A stretch of DNA of 64,000 nucleotides from NCBI RefSeq assembly GCF_000020725.1, contig NC_011146.1:682001-746000 (forward strand), given 5' to 3'. Source of the DNA: Citrifermentans bemidjiense Bem (GTDB lineage Bacteria; Desulfobacterota; Desulfuromonadia; Geobacterales; Geobacteraceae). A program made the translations under genes and the position numbers. Positions 18,473 through 27,536 of the stretch are shown here, piece by piece; positions within the stretch are counted from its first letter, which is position 1; each line of letters begins with the position of its first letter. The notes beneath the pieces were generated by a model. That model worked only from the letters and a program-made list of their open reading frames with translations. It was not told the DNA's origin and made no database searches.

Positions 18473-19822
18473 CTACCTGAAGAACGCCTCCAGCGCTTGC
18501 TCGCCGACCGAGGTCGCCTTTATGCGCCACTTGTTCCCGTTCACCACTAGCGCCGCGAGCGCTATCTGCGGGTCCTCCATCGGCGCATAGGCTGCAAACC
18601 AGCTGTAATGGCCGGCGGGATCGGTCCCGTCGATGGATCCGGTCTTGGCCGCGATGCTGACCGAGGCGAGCATCCGCCTACCCCTCCTGTCGTGGAAGGC
18701 CCGGCGCGAGGTGCCGGTTTGCACCGTGGTGGAGAGCATGCGCGCCATCGACGCAGCCGTCTCCGGCGTCATCACGGTCCTCAGCGCCTGCGGCTTGTGC
18801 GTAAACACCAGGTTCCCCTTGGCGTCGCGTATCTCCTTGGCGAAGCCCGGGGCCATCATGACGCCGCCGTTGGCGACCGCGGCCATCATGGCGGCTGCAT
18901 GGAAGGGAGACGCCTTCACTTCGCGGTTCAGTCCCGCTCCCATCCGCATCAGCTCGTTGTCGGTGGAAGGCGCGGGGGCGGTGCTCGACATTATCGGGGC
19001 GCCTGGGAGCAGCGCCTGGTTGAAGCCGTAGCGTCCGGCGTACAACAAGAGCGGGTCTCGTCCCACCACCTCTCCGGCCAGCCTGCCGTACACGGGATTC
19101 ACCGATTTACCCATGGCGACCGCAAGCGGCATCTGCTGGTTGCCGCGCCCGGGGTGCACCCGCCAGTACTTGGGGCTTTCCGAGGTGAGGCGGCCGTTGA
19201 AGGCAAAGGGGGTTTCCGGGGTCACCTTCTTGCTTTCCAGCGCGGCGGTCGCGGTGACGATCTTGAAGAGCGAGGCGAGCGGGTAGAGGTGGTAGCTACC
19301 GTCCTTTTCCCACGCAGGCTCGACCGAGGAATGGGAGACCATGGCGAGGATGCGCCCGGTTCTCGGTTCCATGGCGACGAACAGCCCATAAGGGACCTTG
19401 TAGTCGGACAGCACCTTTTCGACCCGCTTCTGCACGTCCTCGTTGATGGCGTACACCACCTGCCCCCCCTGCGGCAGGGGGGCCACGAGGGATCCCCCTT
19501 GCGGCTGCGCCTTCGGGTAGGCCTCCGCCGCCAGGCGGAAGGCGCTCCCCTGGTCCAGATTCTTCAAGGAGACCGTTTCCGCCGCAGCTGTCGGCATGGC
19601 CGTTTTTGCGGGTGAGGAATTCAACACGGAGATGATCGGGTAGGAGGCTAGCAGTGCCGCGATGACCCCCAAGACGATGCCGTACCGCGTCTTGCGCGGC
19701 TTCTCGTCATCCTCCTGGATCGTCTTGAAGGCGTTGCGCCCTTCAAGTCTCTTGGCCCTGATTGATCTCTTGCTTCGGTTTTGTTTGTCTATGTCTTTGA
19801 AATCTTGCATAACCCGCTTCAC
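18473..19822 (-). CDS. Penicillin-binding transpeptidase domain protein (short class B type)
   Basis: 449 residues: a basic cytoplasmic N-terminus, one transmembrane helix (about 47-67), a short linker, and a transpeptidase domain. All three serine-acyltransferase motifs are visible: SLFK (in YPLASLFKIV), SVN (in MGKSVNPVYG) and KTG (in IAAKTGSIDG). The domain crosslinks peptidoglycan or cleaves beta-lactam-like bonds in the periplasm. The large pedestal domain of ordinary class B PBPs is missing. The start is a GTG at 19822 or the ATG at 19810. No division or elongation gene lies nearby. Confidence 0.88.
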   Translation of the reverse strand: MKRVMQDFKDIDKQNRSKRSIRAKRLEGRNAFKTIQEDDEKPRKTRYGIVLGVIAALLASYPIISVLNSSPAKTAMPTAAAETVSLKNLDQGSAFRLAAEAYPKAQPQGGSLVAPLPQGGQVVYAINEDVQKRVEKVLSDYKVPYGLFVAMEPRTGRILAMVSHSSVEPAWEKDGSYHLYPLASLFKIVTATAALESKKVTPETPFAFNGRLTSESPKYWRVHPGRGNQQMPLAVAMGKSVNPVYGRLAGEVVGRDPLLLYAGRYGFNQALLPGAPIMSSTAPAPSTDNELMRMGAGLNREVKASPFHAAAMMAAVANGGVMMAPGFAKEIRDAKGNLVFTHKPQALRTVMTPETAASMARMLSTTVQTGTSRRAFHDRRGRRMLASVSIAAKTGSIDGTDPAGHYSWFAAYAPMEDPQIALAALVVNGNKWRIKATSVGEQALEAFFR

Positions 19823-19843
19823 GTCTGGAGTTTAATCGGGCCA

Positions 19844-21184
19844 CTATATGTCAACTGCTCCCTCTTTGTCAACGCCGGCCGGACTCTTTTCTGGAGCCGC
19901 CAGATCCATCAGCGTACGCCCCTCCAGTGCCTTGGCGAGCGCAGCATCGACCGTTTCCACGATCTGCTCGGCCTGCTCTTCTCCGGAGATGGAAGCATAG
20001 ACCCCGCGGTTTCTCAGCGACAGCAGTACTTCGGCGATGGTTACCCGGTTCAGATCCCGCGCCGGGTAGTAGCACTCTCCCTCGCCGGCGCAGACGAGGA
20101 AACCCTCCTCGCGCAGGTGCTCCAGCGTGTCCCGCACGATGCGCAGCGGGATGTTCAGCTTTGCGGCCAGGTGCTGCTCTCCCCACCCGGGGGATCCCCC
20201 GTAGAAAGCCTCCCCGATGTGCCGCAGCGCCGCGAGTGCTATCAGCTCCTGCAGGGTGGGGCTGATGCTCCTCCCCCGGATGTCCCGGTGAAAGAACGCC
20301 CGGTTCTGGTGCGCCGCCACCACCTCCATGCCGAAGAGGACGATGATCCAGCTGACGTAGATCCAGACCATCAGTATGGGGAGCGCCGCGAGCGTGCCGT
20401 AGATGGCGTTGTAGTTGCCGGCTCCCACCTGGAAGTGGATGTAGGCCCACTGGGCGAACTGCCAGAGGGTCCCCGCGAGGACAGCCCCGATCAGGGCGGA
20501 GGTATAGCGGACCCGGGTATTGGGAATGAAGGTGTAGAGGAGGAAGATAGCCACCCAGACGCTCAGGTACGGGGTGAGGCCGAGCATGAAGAGAAAGAGA
20601 TCACCCAGGTAGGTCCGCTCCATCAGCCACCCGATGAGCCATTTGCTCTGCAGCGTGGTGGTGATGCTGGTGGCGGCGAGCAGCAATAGCGGCGCGCTGA
20701 TCAAAACGCTCAGGTAGTCGCTGAATTTCCGGTACAGGGATCGGGTCTCCTGGACCCCCCAAACGACGTTGAAAGCCTCCTCGATGCTTCCCAGCATGCT
20801 GATGGCGGTGAAGAGGAGAGCCGCGAGGCCGATGGCTCCGACCGACCCCATGTTGGTGTTGCCGATGTAGGAAACCACCCGGTTCACCACCTCCTCCGAG
20901 CCGGCGGTCACCTCTTTCAGGATCAGGGGAGCGAGCCGGTTCTGGGCGCCCAGCCCCTTCAGTACCGAGAAGGCCAGGGCCAGAAGCGGCACCAGCGACA
21001 GGACCGTCGTGAAGGAGAGGGCGGTGGCGCGCAGCAGCGAGTTGTTGGCCATGAAGTTGGAGAAGGTGAAGCTCAAGAACTGTAGCAGCCGGACCATCCT
21101 TCCCTTGAAGCCGCCGACGGCTGAGGGGTCGTACTCCCAGATGAGCCCGGTGGAAAAGGGCCTTTTATCGCTGGAATTTTTCAT
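19844..21184 (-). CDS. YihY/BrkB-family membrane protein with C-terminal winged-helix domain
   Basis: The 446-residue protein begins with a soluble stretch, then six membrane helices of the YihY/virulence factor BrkB family (old name ribonuclease BN, not supported for this family), seen in FTTVLSLVPLLALAFSVLKG and GTLWQFAQWAYIHFQ. From about residue 310 a soluble domain reads LQELIALAALRHIGEAF then RIVRDTLEHLREEGFLV, a winged-helix pattern. The family is suspected to transport or flip a lipid or other substrate; unproven. ATG at 21184 follows GGAAGGATT. Confidence 0.85.
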   Translation of the reverse strand: MKNSSDKRPFSTGLIWEYDPSAVGGFKGRMVRLLQFLSFTFSNFMANNSLLRATALSFTTVLSLVPLLALAFSVLKGLGAQNRLAPLILKEVTAGSEEVVNRVVSYIGNTNMGSVGAIGLAALLFTAISMLGSIEEAFNVVWGVQETRSLYRKFSDYLSVLISAPLLLLAATSITTTLQSKWLIGWLMERTYLGDLFLFMLGLTPYLSVWVAIFLLYTFIPNTRVRYTSALIGAVLAGTLWQFAQWAYIHFQVGAGNYNAIYGTLAALPILMVWIYVSWIIVLFGMEVVAAHQNRAFFHRDIRGRSISPTLQELIALAALRHIGEAFYGGSPGWGEQHLAAKLNIPLRIVRDTLEHLREEGFLVCAGEGECYYPARDLNRVTIAEVLLSLRNRGVYASISGEEQAEQIVETVDAALAKALEGRTLMDLAAPEKSPAGVDKEGAVDI

Positions 21185-21249
21185 AATCCTTCCGTACCGA
21201 TACCTTGCCGTGCGCCCGAGGCGCCGGGCCAAGGGCTACCTGCCACGAA

Positions 21250-21273
21250 AAAAGCCCACCTAGGTGGGCTTTT
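21250..21273 (-). terminator. Terminator after YtxH gene
   Basis: Perfect palindrome AAAAGCCCACCT-AGGTGGGCTTTT with T-run on either strand, 16 bp after the YtxH stop at 21290. Symmetric, so it may act in both directions. Confidence 0.85.
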
Positions 21274-21289
21274 AAGGGGGCGGTCTCTG

Positions 21290-21604
21290 TTAGAGTTCCG
21301 CTTTCTGTTTTTCCTTTTCCCGCTCCATCGCCTCTTTGCCGGCCTCTATGGCCGAGGTGATGATGCCTTTCTTCTCGAGGACCAGTTCCTTGCCGTCCTC
21401 GTAGCTGGCCCTGATCTTGTCCTGCGCCTCGTTGGCGTATTCCTTGATCTTGTCTACCGCGTCGTCGGCCAGATCCTTGATCTTGCCGCGCATTTCCTCG
21501 CCCGTCTTGGGGGCAAGCAGCAAAGCCGCCCCGATCCCCACGGCGGCGCCGGCAAGGAAGGAGAGGAGCATAGTACCGGTACCGATATCATTATCTTTGG
21601 ACAT
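21290..21604 (-). CDS. YtxH-domain (gas vesicle GvpP-like) protein
   Basis: A 104-residue protein: one hydrophobic helix with glycine/alanine face (FLAGAAVGIGAALLLAPKTG), which is the YtxH signature, then a long amphipathic helix rich in lysine and glutamate. Family members are stress-related membrane-associated proteins of unclear role. The gene follows the DUF948 gene after four bases, a common pairing that suggests one envelope function. Confidence 0.88.
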   Translation of the reverse strand: MSKDNDIGTGTMLLSFLAGAAVGIGAALLLAPKTGEEMRGKIKDLADDAVDKIKEYANEAQDKIRASYEDGKELVLEKKGIITSAIEAGKEAMEREKEKQKAEL

Positions 21605-21608
21605 GAAG

Positions 21609-22004
21609 TCACCCCCTGGTTTTTGTTTTGACTAGTCTATCAGCAATAAATTGACCCGCAACCTTAGCGCCCGTCAGCCAGACCGTATAGTTACTGGCTA
21701 CGTTGCTGGCGATCCCTAATACTTTGTTGATCATCCTTATGTTGTGGCCGGCGTGCCCTAGCTCGCTCAAAAGCATGTTGACGCCGTCGGCGTTGGCTGC
21801 TGCTGAGCTGGTCACGACCTGGATGTCTGCGACCGTGTCGCGCAGATCCTTGATGAGCGGCTTCAGTTCCTGCTGCAATGAGTCCGTGGCCTCCTGCATC
21901 AAGACGGCAGCCTTCCTCAGTTCCGCGAGGACAGGTATCAGACACAGTGCCAATACCACGAGTGTCACCGCTGTCACTGTCGAGGTTATCTGTAGTAAGA
22001 GCAT
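21609..22004 (-). CDS. DUF948 family membrane protein
   Basis: 131 residues with an N-terminal transmembrane helix (residues 3-26, TSTVTAVTLVVLALCLIPVL) followed by an alpha-helical domain of coiled-coil character (QEATDSLQQELKPLIKDLRD), typical of DUF948. The C-terminus is basic. Function unknown; it is encoded with a YtxH-domain protein here, as it often is elsewhere. Confidence 0.85.
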   Translation of the reverse strand: MLLLQITSTVTAVTLVVLALCLIPVLAELRKAAVLMQEATDSLQQELKPLIKDLRDTVADIQVVTSSAAANADGVNMLLSELGHAGHNIRMINKVLGIASNVASNYTVWLTGAKVAGQFIADRLVKTKTRG

Positions 22005-22075
22005 GCAATCCTCCTGGTACTGTTGGACCTGTTTTCTCGGTGTATTTCGATTCTATGGAAGGGGGCAAAAGGGTC

Positions 22076-22101
22076 GGGGAGGCCGCCGGTGCGGCCTCCC
22101 C
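22076..22101 (-). terminator. Hairpin terminator after the multihaem cytochrome gene
   Basis: An 11-bp perfect GC-rich stem (22076-22086 with 22091-22101, loop CGGT) lies 18 bp past the cytochrome stop; the minus strand then has only a short T-run. Confidence 0.7.
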
Positions 22102-22119
22102 GATTAGCTGCAGGAGTCG

Positions 22120-22977
22120 TTACTTCTTAGCCGGCTTGGCCGGTTTGGCTGCGGGCTTGCCTGCGGCCGGTGCTGCTGCCGGCTCGCTCCAGCGGTTCAG
22201 GTCGTGAGCGATGTTGTGGCACTCGCCGCATTTCGGGAACTTCGCCATGATGGCAGCCGGGTGCGGTTTCACGTGGCACTGGGTGCACTGCGGCACGGTC
22301 TTGTGCTTGTTCTGGTGGCAGTAGACGCAGGCGAGCTTGCTGTGCTTGGCGGGGCTCGATACCAGCAGGGTGTACGCCTTCTTGTGGCAGGCTGCGCACA
22401 TCTTCGACGGGGTGTCGGACTTGTAGGTCACGTCGGTCGGCTTGTGGGCCTGGTGGCAGACCTTGCAATCCTTCTGGACGATGTCGGCGGAGTGGGACTT
22501 GTGGCACTGGGTGCAGTCCGGGATCCTGCCGTGAACGTTGTGGCAGAAGGAGCAGTTAAGAGCGGTGTGCTTGCTCTTGAACTGGCGCAGCAACTCGATC
22601 TGGGTGGTGTGGCAGGTGAGGCACGGATCGGTGATGTTGTTGCCGAACTTTATGTTCTTCGGAGTATGGGGGTTGGAGTGGCAACCGAGGCAGCCCTGGA
22701 GCTTGTAGTGCGGCTTGCCTTCGTGGCACTGGCTGCACAGCGGGATCGGCTTCTTCACCTTGGGCGGGTGGCCTACGTGACAGTCCTGGCAGGTCACTTC
22801 GGTCTTGTGCTTGCCGCCTGCCTGGGCGATGGCCTTGGGTGCCGCGTCATGGCACTTCACACAGTCGCCGTTGGTGAGTGTTGCAGCAGCAGGTGCGATA
22901 TCGGCTGCAGTTGCCGTTCCCACAAACGCAAACAGCGCTAAGGCCGATATTAGATTCAAAATTTTTGCTACTCTCAT
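22120..22977 (-). CDS. Periplasmic dodecahaem cytochrome c
   Basis: The 285-residue protein has a signal peptide ending near ATAADIA (residue 25) and twelve CxxCH haem-attachment motifs: CVKCH, CQDCH, CSQCH, CLGCH, CLTCH, CSFCH, CTQCH, CKVCH, CAACH, CVYCH, CTQCH, CGECH. Many further histidines (for example GKHKTE, SKHTAL, AKHSKL) can be sixth ligands. The mature chain ends in an alanine/proline/lysine-rich tail (PAAKPAKPAKK). Proteins like this move electrons across the periplasm of metal-reducing Geobacteraceae; which pathway is unknown. There is no lipobox. The gene has a strong ribosome-binding site (AGGAGGGG), its own promoter and a terminator. Confidence 0.93.
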   Translation of the reverse strand: MRVAKILNLISALALFAFVGTATAADIAPAAATLTNGDCVKCHDAAPKAIAQAGGKHKTEVTCQDCHVGHPPKVKKPIPLCSQCHEGKPHYKLQGCLGCHSNPHTPKNIKFGNNITDPCLTCHTTQIELLRQFKSKHTALNCSFCHNVHGRIPDCTQCHKSHSADIVQKDCKVCHQAHKPTDVTYKSDTPSKMCAACHKKAYTLLVSSPAKHSKLACVYCHQNKHKTVPQCTQCHVKPHPAAIMAKFPKCGECHNIAHDLNRWSEPAAAPAAGKPAAKPAKPAKK

Positions 22978-23331
22978 TGCCCCCTCCTTAGGTATAAAAC
23001 ATAGTTAATTATAAGCATGGGTTTATATAACGTCTCAAGGGGAGTTGTCAAGATATTAGGCGGTGAAAGAGGCCGTATATCGTGCTTCTTTGCCACGATT
23101 TCAGGTAAGGAACAGGAATAGCCGGATCGAGAATCTGGCCTGACAGGAATAGCCGCTTGCCCGGAACGATCTTCAGCTTCTGACAGTCTGGATGACATAA
23201 CAGGAGATCGTTGCCTCGGCTGCTAGTTCAAGGCCCAGTACGGGTGACGACACGCCGTATATTCGGACCCGCAAGGTAGAATGCGCGCAGTATGCTGTTA
23301 GCATTCGCGACGAATAATCTCCACTCCCGGT
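22978..23331. other. Intergenic region upstream of cytochrome gene
   Basis: Apart from the leftward promoter at 23024-23051, the only structure seen is a short direct repeat ACAGGAATAGCCG (about 23108 and 23140). No coding frame with a ribosome-binding site. It also holds the untranslated end of the gsp operon; no clear terminator was found after gspN. Confidence 0.4.
23024..23051 (-). promoter_or_regulatory. Promoter of the dodecahaem cytochrome gene
   Basis: On the minus strand TTGACA (23051-23046), 16 bp, TATATA (23029-23024). The expected start near 23017 gives a 40-nt leader. Confidence 0.7.
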
Positions 23332-24168
23332 TCAGATGGAGGGGTGCGCCAGCGTGCCGCGGATCGGGATGCTGAAGGCACCGGGGGAGCTTTGGTACTT
23401 GGTGAGGAGCAGGAATACGAACTTCTGCCGCTCCAGGAACGCGGGCTTGGGCATCATCTCCATGGTGAGGTTGAGCGGCGACGTTCCCAGAGGGTTGGCT
23501 AGCTGCGTGTCGCCGGAGATCCGCACGTAGATGCCGTCGCCGTTCAGGGTGAAGCTCTTCACGGCCGCGCGCCCCTTGTCGATCTTGAGTGCGCCGCGCA
23601 CCTCGCGGTAGGCCGCGTCGGGAAGCGGCATGGAACCCACCTTGAGGCCGGCGACCTCGGCGCCCTTCACCTCCAGCTGCATATCGCCTTGCCCGCCGTC
23701 TTTGCCGGGGGCGAGCTTCCCGGTGAGACGCAGTTCTCCCTTGATGCTCGCCTCGGCCACGTTCTTGAAGAAGGGGATCTCCTCCAGGCGAACGCCGCGG
23801 CACTTAAGGTCCCAGGCGGGGTTTTTCCCGAGGAATATCTCCCCATTAACTTCCCCCGCGCCGATGCCGCCGCTGCAGGCTACGGCCGCCTTGCCGGCTA
23901 AAAGCGGGAGCAGCTCAAGACGCACCTTCGCGTCGCGCAACTGCAAAAGCGCCCCCTTCTCCGAGCCTATTTCCAGGGTGCGGGCCGAGAACCCGATGGG
24001 AAGTATCTTGCCGAAGCCGGTGCAGCGCAGGGTGTACCCCGCGTTGCCGCAGATCCGCATGAGGAGCCCCTCCACCGAGCGGCTGGGGACGAAGAGGATG
24101 GTCAGGAATAGGAAACAGGCGACAGCTGCAGGGATGCCGCAGGCAAGGTAAAGGGTGCGTCTTTTCAT
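23332..24168 (-). CDS. gspN: Type II secretion system protein GspN
   Basis: 278 residues with an N-terminal membrane anchor (about 8-28) and a beta-rich periplasmic domain, as in the GspN family (T2SS N / AsmA-like fold). Last gene of the gsp operon, overlapping gspM by four bases (ATGA). GspN is an accessory part of type II secretion found in a subset of systems, including those of deltaproteobacterial lineages. Identity rests as much on operon position as on sequence. Confidence 0.8.
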   Translation of the reverse strand: MKRRTLYLACGIPAAVACFLFLTILFVPSRSVEGLLMRICGNAGYTLRCTGFGKILPIGFSARTLEIGSEKGALLQLRDAKVRLELLPLLAGKAAVACSGGIGAGEVNGEIFLGKNPAWDLKCRGVRLEEIPFFKNVAEASIKGELRLTGKLAPGKDGGQGDMQLEVKGAEVAGLKVGSMPLPDAAYREVRGALKIDKGRAAVKSFTLNGDGIYVRISGDTQLANPLGTSPLNLTMEMMPKPAFLERQKFVFLLLTKYQSSPGAFSIPIRGTLAHPSI

Positions 24169-24710
24169 TTGCTTCCCGCAGGTGCCGGCTTGATGAGTGC
24201 GATGGTGAGCGCCAGGTCGAGCTTGGAGGGGTCGTCGAAGCGCTGCTTGATCGAGGCCTTCTTGACCGTCACCGGGCGCGCCCCCTTCTCCAGGCGGTAG
24301 ATAAGGTTCACCGCCTCGTTGGCCGTGAGCCCCTCCATGCGCAGTTCGGCGGCGTCCTCGACGTAGCCGGGGATCTCCTCCCCCTTCACCGGTTTGATCT
24401 GGCTGGCGCGTCCCTTGATGCCGATCTCTTCCACGATCTTCGCCGGGGAGTCGTCGGCCCTGGTGGCCATGAGGCGGTTGGCGAGGCGCTGGGCGCCGGC
24501 GCTGGCGCTCTGGTAGCGGAGCTTCAGCTGCATCATCTCGGCGATGTCGGCCTCGCGCGCGGCGCGCTTTCGCGCAAGCTTCGAGATGTTGCCGTTGATG
24601 ACGGTGACGGCGACGATGACCGCCAGCACCACGGCGACGGCTATGCCCAGTCGTTGCCTGCTGCGGCTGTCCAGCCCCTGCAGGGCACTTACGATATCTT
24701 CCCTGCTCAT
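24165..24710 (-). CDS. gspM: Type II secretion system protein GspM
   Basis: 181 residues: short cytoplasmic N-terminus, one transmembrane helix (about 22-41, LGIAVAVVLAVIVAVTVING), a periplasmic coiled coil and a small ferredoxin-like domain. GspM partners GspL in the inner-membrane platform. Overlaps gspL and gspN by four bases each. Confidence 0.85.
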   Translation of the reverse strand: MSREDIVSALQGLDSRSRQRLGIAVAVVLAVIVAVTVINGNISKLARKRAAREADIAEMMQLKLRYQSASAGAQRLANRLMATRADDSPAKIVEEIGIKGRASQIKPVKGEEIPGYVEDAAELRMEGLTANEAVNLIYRLEKGARPVTVKKASIKQRFDDPSKLDLALTIALIKPAPAGSK

Positions 24711-25993
24711 CTGGTCACCCCCTTCATGGTCCCGCTCAGCGTGAAGGTAACGCTGCCGTCGGGGCGCGACTTGGTTTCGCTCACCTCGGCCTGGTTCAAA
24801 AGGGGCGCGGTGCGGGTCTTGAAGTCGTTGGCGGCCTGGAAGCTCTTGGCGTCCCCCTTGAGGCGCACCTCGGTTCCGGTCACCTCGGCCTCGTAGATCC
24901 CCCCCACGTCGTCGCCCTTGGCCAGTGCCACATCCTTCAAAAGCTGCAGCACGTTGCTGGAGGTCTTGGCCCCTTCCAGCCGCTTGATCTCGGACCGGAT
25001 CTCGGACACCTCGTCGACCGCCTTCTTCCTGGTCGGGAAGATCTCCTTGTAGATCGCGGTTATCGAGCGGTCGAGCGAGGCGAGGTCCTTTCTCACCAGG
25101 TAGTAGCGCACCCCGCTCTCGGCGATGATGAGGAGCACCAGGGCCGCCGCGAGCATCATGGTCAGCCGCAGGCGCTGGTACAGTTTTTCGCTTCCCGCCG
25201 TGTAGGCGAGAGCCCCGCGGCGCAAGTTGATAGCGGAACCGTCAGCCGCCGCGACAGCGACGGCATAGGCGCCGGCCAGGTCGTGCGCCGCATGGTTGTC
25301 GTCACCGAAAGCCTCGAAGAGCCCCGGGACAGCGGAGAGCCCTCCACCCCCCTGGGTGTCTGCCGCATGCGAGATGACCTTGTCCACCTTGACGTTGCGG
25401 CCCATTTCCACGGCAGCCACGGTCCTGGCGATTTCGGACTCGCCGCAGTTCGCCGGCAGCGCCCGGAAGAAGATGGCAGCGCCGTCTTTATAAGCTGCGA
25501 AGGCGTCGCCGTCGCTTACCGCTACGGTGCCATGCTCTGGCGCCAGCCGGTTCCAGTGGAACAGCGAAGCCGTCACCATCTCCGGCTCCAGCCCGGCATC
25601 CTTCAGGGTTTCGATCATCCCGGAAAGCTCGCCCGCGTGCCCCCAGATGGCGAGCACCTTACCCTCGGCTAGCGGCAGCGCGTCGAAGACCAGGTCTTCG
25701 GTATCGAGGGCGGTCTCCCCCTTCAACTCCAGGGGGAGGAGGTCCCGAACCTTGGAGCGGTCCGTTATGGGGAGCTCGAGCTCCCGCATGAACAGCTGGG
25801 ACGGGGGGACGGCAAGGATCACCCTGTGCTCACCCGCGGCCATGTTGCTGGTCTTCAGGATGCGGGAAAGCTCCCCTTCCTCCCCCGACAGGGCATGGCG
25901 CTCGGCGGAGAGGAAGTTCACCCCCCCCTTGCGGGCCTTGAAGGAGGCCAGGACCAGCTCGGTCCTTTTAAGCTGCACGATCAGCATATCCAT
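24707..25993 (-). CDS. gspL: Type II secretion system protein GspL (PilM/actin-like)
   Basis: 428 residues. The first ~280 form the cytoplasmic actin-like domain that binds GspE; a single transmembrane helix (about 288-305, LTMMLAAALVLLIIAESG) leads to a coiled coil and periplasmic ferredoxin-like domain. The start chosen is the ATG overlapping the gspK stop (TGATG). It links the secretion ATPase to the membrane platform. Confidence 0.88.
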   Translation of the reverse strand: MDMLIVQLKRTELVLASFKARKGGVNFLSAERHALSGEEGELSRILKTSNMAAGEHRVILAVPPSQLFMRELELPITDRSKVRDLLPLELKGETALDTEDLVFDALPLAEGKVLAIWGHAGELSGMIETLKDAGLEPEMVTASLFHWNRLAPEHGTVAVSDGDAFAAYKDGAAIFFRALPANCGESEIARTVAAVEMGRNVKVDKVISHAADTQGGGGLSAVPGLFEAFGDDNHAAHDLAGAYAVAVAAADGSAINLRRGALAYTAGSEKLYQRLRLTMMLAAALVLLIIAESGVRYYLVRKDLASLDRSITAIYKEIFPTRKKAVDEVSEIRSEIKRLEGAKTSSNVLQLLKDVALAKGDDVGGIYEAEVTGTEVRLKGDAKSFQAANDFKTRTAPLLNQAEVSETKSRPDGSVTFTLSGTMKGVTR

Positions 25994-26934
25994 CAATACT
26001 CTCTCCAATAAAGAACTGCTGGTGTCGCACTACCACTGGTGCGGACCACGGCCTCGGCCACGGCCACGCTTTCGCCCACTTTTCCTTCGGAGCGGATCCG
26101 GTACACGCTGCCGCCGAAGGTGATTTTGTCCGAGAACTTGGGGAGCATCGAGTCCATTCCGGGTATCGAATTGAAATCCGCCATTCCCTTGATCGGCCTG
26201 GTCTTGCGGAAGTCGAGGATCCTTTGCACCAGGTCGTCGCTCATCCTTTCGTCCAGAGCCGCCAGCACCTCTTTGGGCGCCGTATTGACGTTTATCAGAG
26301 TGGCCGGCTCCAACTCGTTGCTGTTGCCGTACACGGTCACCAGCGATTTAAGGGTCGTCAGCGTCTCCGGGGTGAAACCCTTTACCAGCGCGAGCTCGTC
26401 CACCGTTTCCAGTCTCTTGTTCTTGGCTGCGTAGGGGAGCTTCAGGGTTCCGTAGTAGTTGCTCTCGGCCCCTCCGGGGAGCGGATTATCGTTTTCGTCC
26501 ACCCAGTCCATAAGCGAGTCGGCGAGGTCGGTGCTGAGCTTCAGCCTGGTGAGGAGGCGGAGCAGCATCGGAGTGTAATAGGGGGCCGCAGTGCCGTTGG
26601 CCGAGGTCGCCGTGTTGATGTTGAGCTTCCCGGTCTCCTCTTCGATGGTGATGGTCACCGTGCCGTCATCCGCCTGGAAAGACTGCGGCTTCGCCCACGG
26701 CTCCAGAAGGGAGCTGTACGGCTCGTTCAGCCTCATCGCGCTGGAGAGCTGCAGCAGCTTGATCCCCCCGGCTACCCCCGACTCCGCCAGTATCCCCGCC
26801 TGCTGCGAGGCGACGAAGTTGTGGCTATGCGAGGTGTCGACGTAGACCTCGTTCACGAACTCCACCAGGAGCGCCACGAGCAGGGCCGTGACGATCAGGG
26901 TTATCACCAGGGCGAATCCCTTTTCCCCCCTCAT
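25993..26934 (-). CDS. gspK: Type II secretion minor pseudopilin GspK
   Basis: 313 residues, the large pseudopilin. It begins MRGEKGFALVITLIVTALLV, a prepilin leader with cleavage after the glycine before FALVITL. The inserted helical domain contains LMDWVDENDNPLPGG and INVNTAPKEVLAAL, typical GspK stretches. It caps the pseudopilus with GspI and GspJ. ATG overlaps the gspJ stop (ATGA); longer frames upstream are antisense artefacts of gspJ. Confidence 0.93.
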   Translation of the reverse strand: MRGEKGFALVITLIVTALLVALLVEFVNEVYVDTSHSHNFVASQQAGILAESGVAGGIKLLQLSSAMRLNEPYSSLLEPWAKPQSFQADDGTVTITIEEETGKLNINTATSANGTAAPYYTPMLLRLLTRLKLSTDLADSLMDWVDENDNPLPGGAESNYYGTLKLPYAAKNKRLETVDELALVKGFTPETLTTLKSLVTVYGNSNELEPATLINVNTAPKEVLAALDERMSDDLVQRILDFRKTRPIKGMADFNSIPGMDSMLPKFSDKITFGGSVYRIRSEGKVGESVAVAEAVVRTSGSATPAVLYWREY

Positions 26935-27536
26935 CGCGTGAGCCTCTGCGAGGCGATGGTGCTGAACTCCTCGCCTCCCTTTAGCGTGAGGGTGATTCTC
27001 ACCTGTTTGGGGAGTCCCCCGTTCAGGGCGGTATCCCAGCTCTTCACCCATTTGTTCCCGTCCCAGCACTCGACCAGGAAGCCTTCGATCTCGTCCACCA
27101 CCGGGTAGGGGACGGACTTCACCTTCACGTCGAGGTAGGGATCGCGCGCTTCGCGCTGCAGCGAAAGCGTCTGCTGTTCATTCTTTTCCTGCACCGAGTA
27201 GCGCACCGCCACGATGTCGGAAGCGGGCGCCGGGTCGATCCGGGGGGGGGCGATGGCGGTGAACTGCAAAAGCGAGGCGGGCTTGCCGAAGCTGTCCCGG
27301 TCCTCGACCACGAAGTGCAGCCTCGCGTTTTTGGTGTTGAAGAAGCAGGAAGAGAGTTCGTCGTGCAGCTTGCCCAGCGTCGTCGAGAGCTCGCGGCGCT
27401 GCTCCATCCGCCTCCCCCCCTTCTCCCGCGCGGCCACCACCGAAAAATAGGTGCCGTACAGGGCGCCGGCGAGGATCACCAAAAGCGCCAGCGCGATCAG
27501 GAGCTCGATGAGGGTGAAACCCCTGTTATTGTGCAT
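26931..27536 (-). CDS. gspJ: Type II secretion minor pseudopilin GspJ
   Basis: 201 residues beginning [20 protein letters not shown], a class III prepilin leader cut after RG. It belongs to the pseudopilus tip complex. The start overlaps the end of gspI by 11 bp. Confidence 0.92.
   Translation of the reverse strand: MHNNRGFTLIELLIALALLVILAGALYGTYFSVVAAREKGGRRMEQRRELSTTLGKLHDELSSCFFNTKNARLHFVVEDRDSFGKPASLLQFTAIAPPRIDPAPASDIVAVRYSVQEKNEQQTLSLQREARDPYLDVKVKSVPYPVVDEIEGFLVECWDGNKWVKSWDTALNGGLPKQVRITLTLKGGEEFSTIASQRLTR

Noticed and set aside
19844-21184. Ribonuclease BN assignment for the YihY protein
   Set aside because: The name stems from an old misassignment; the protein is a multi-helix membrane protein without nuclease motifs.
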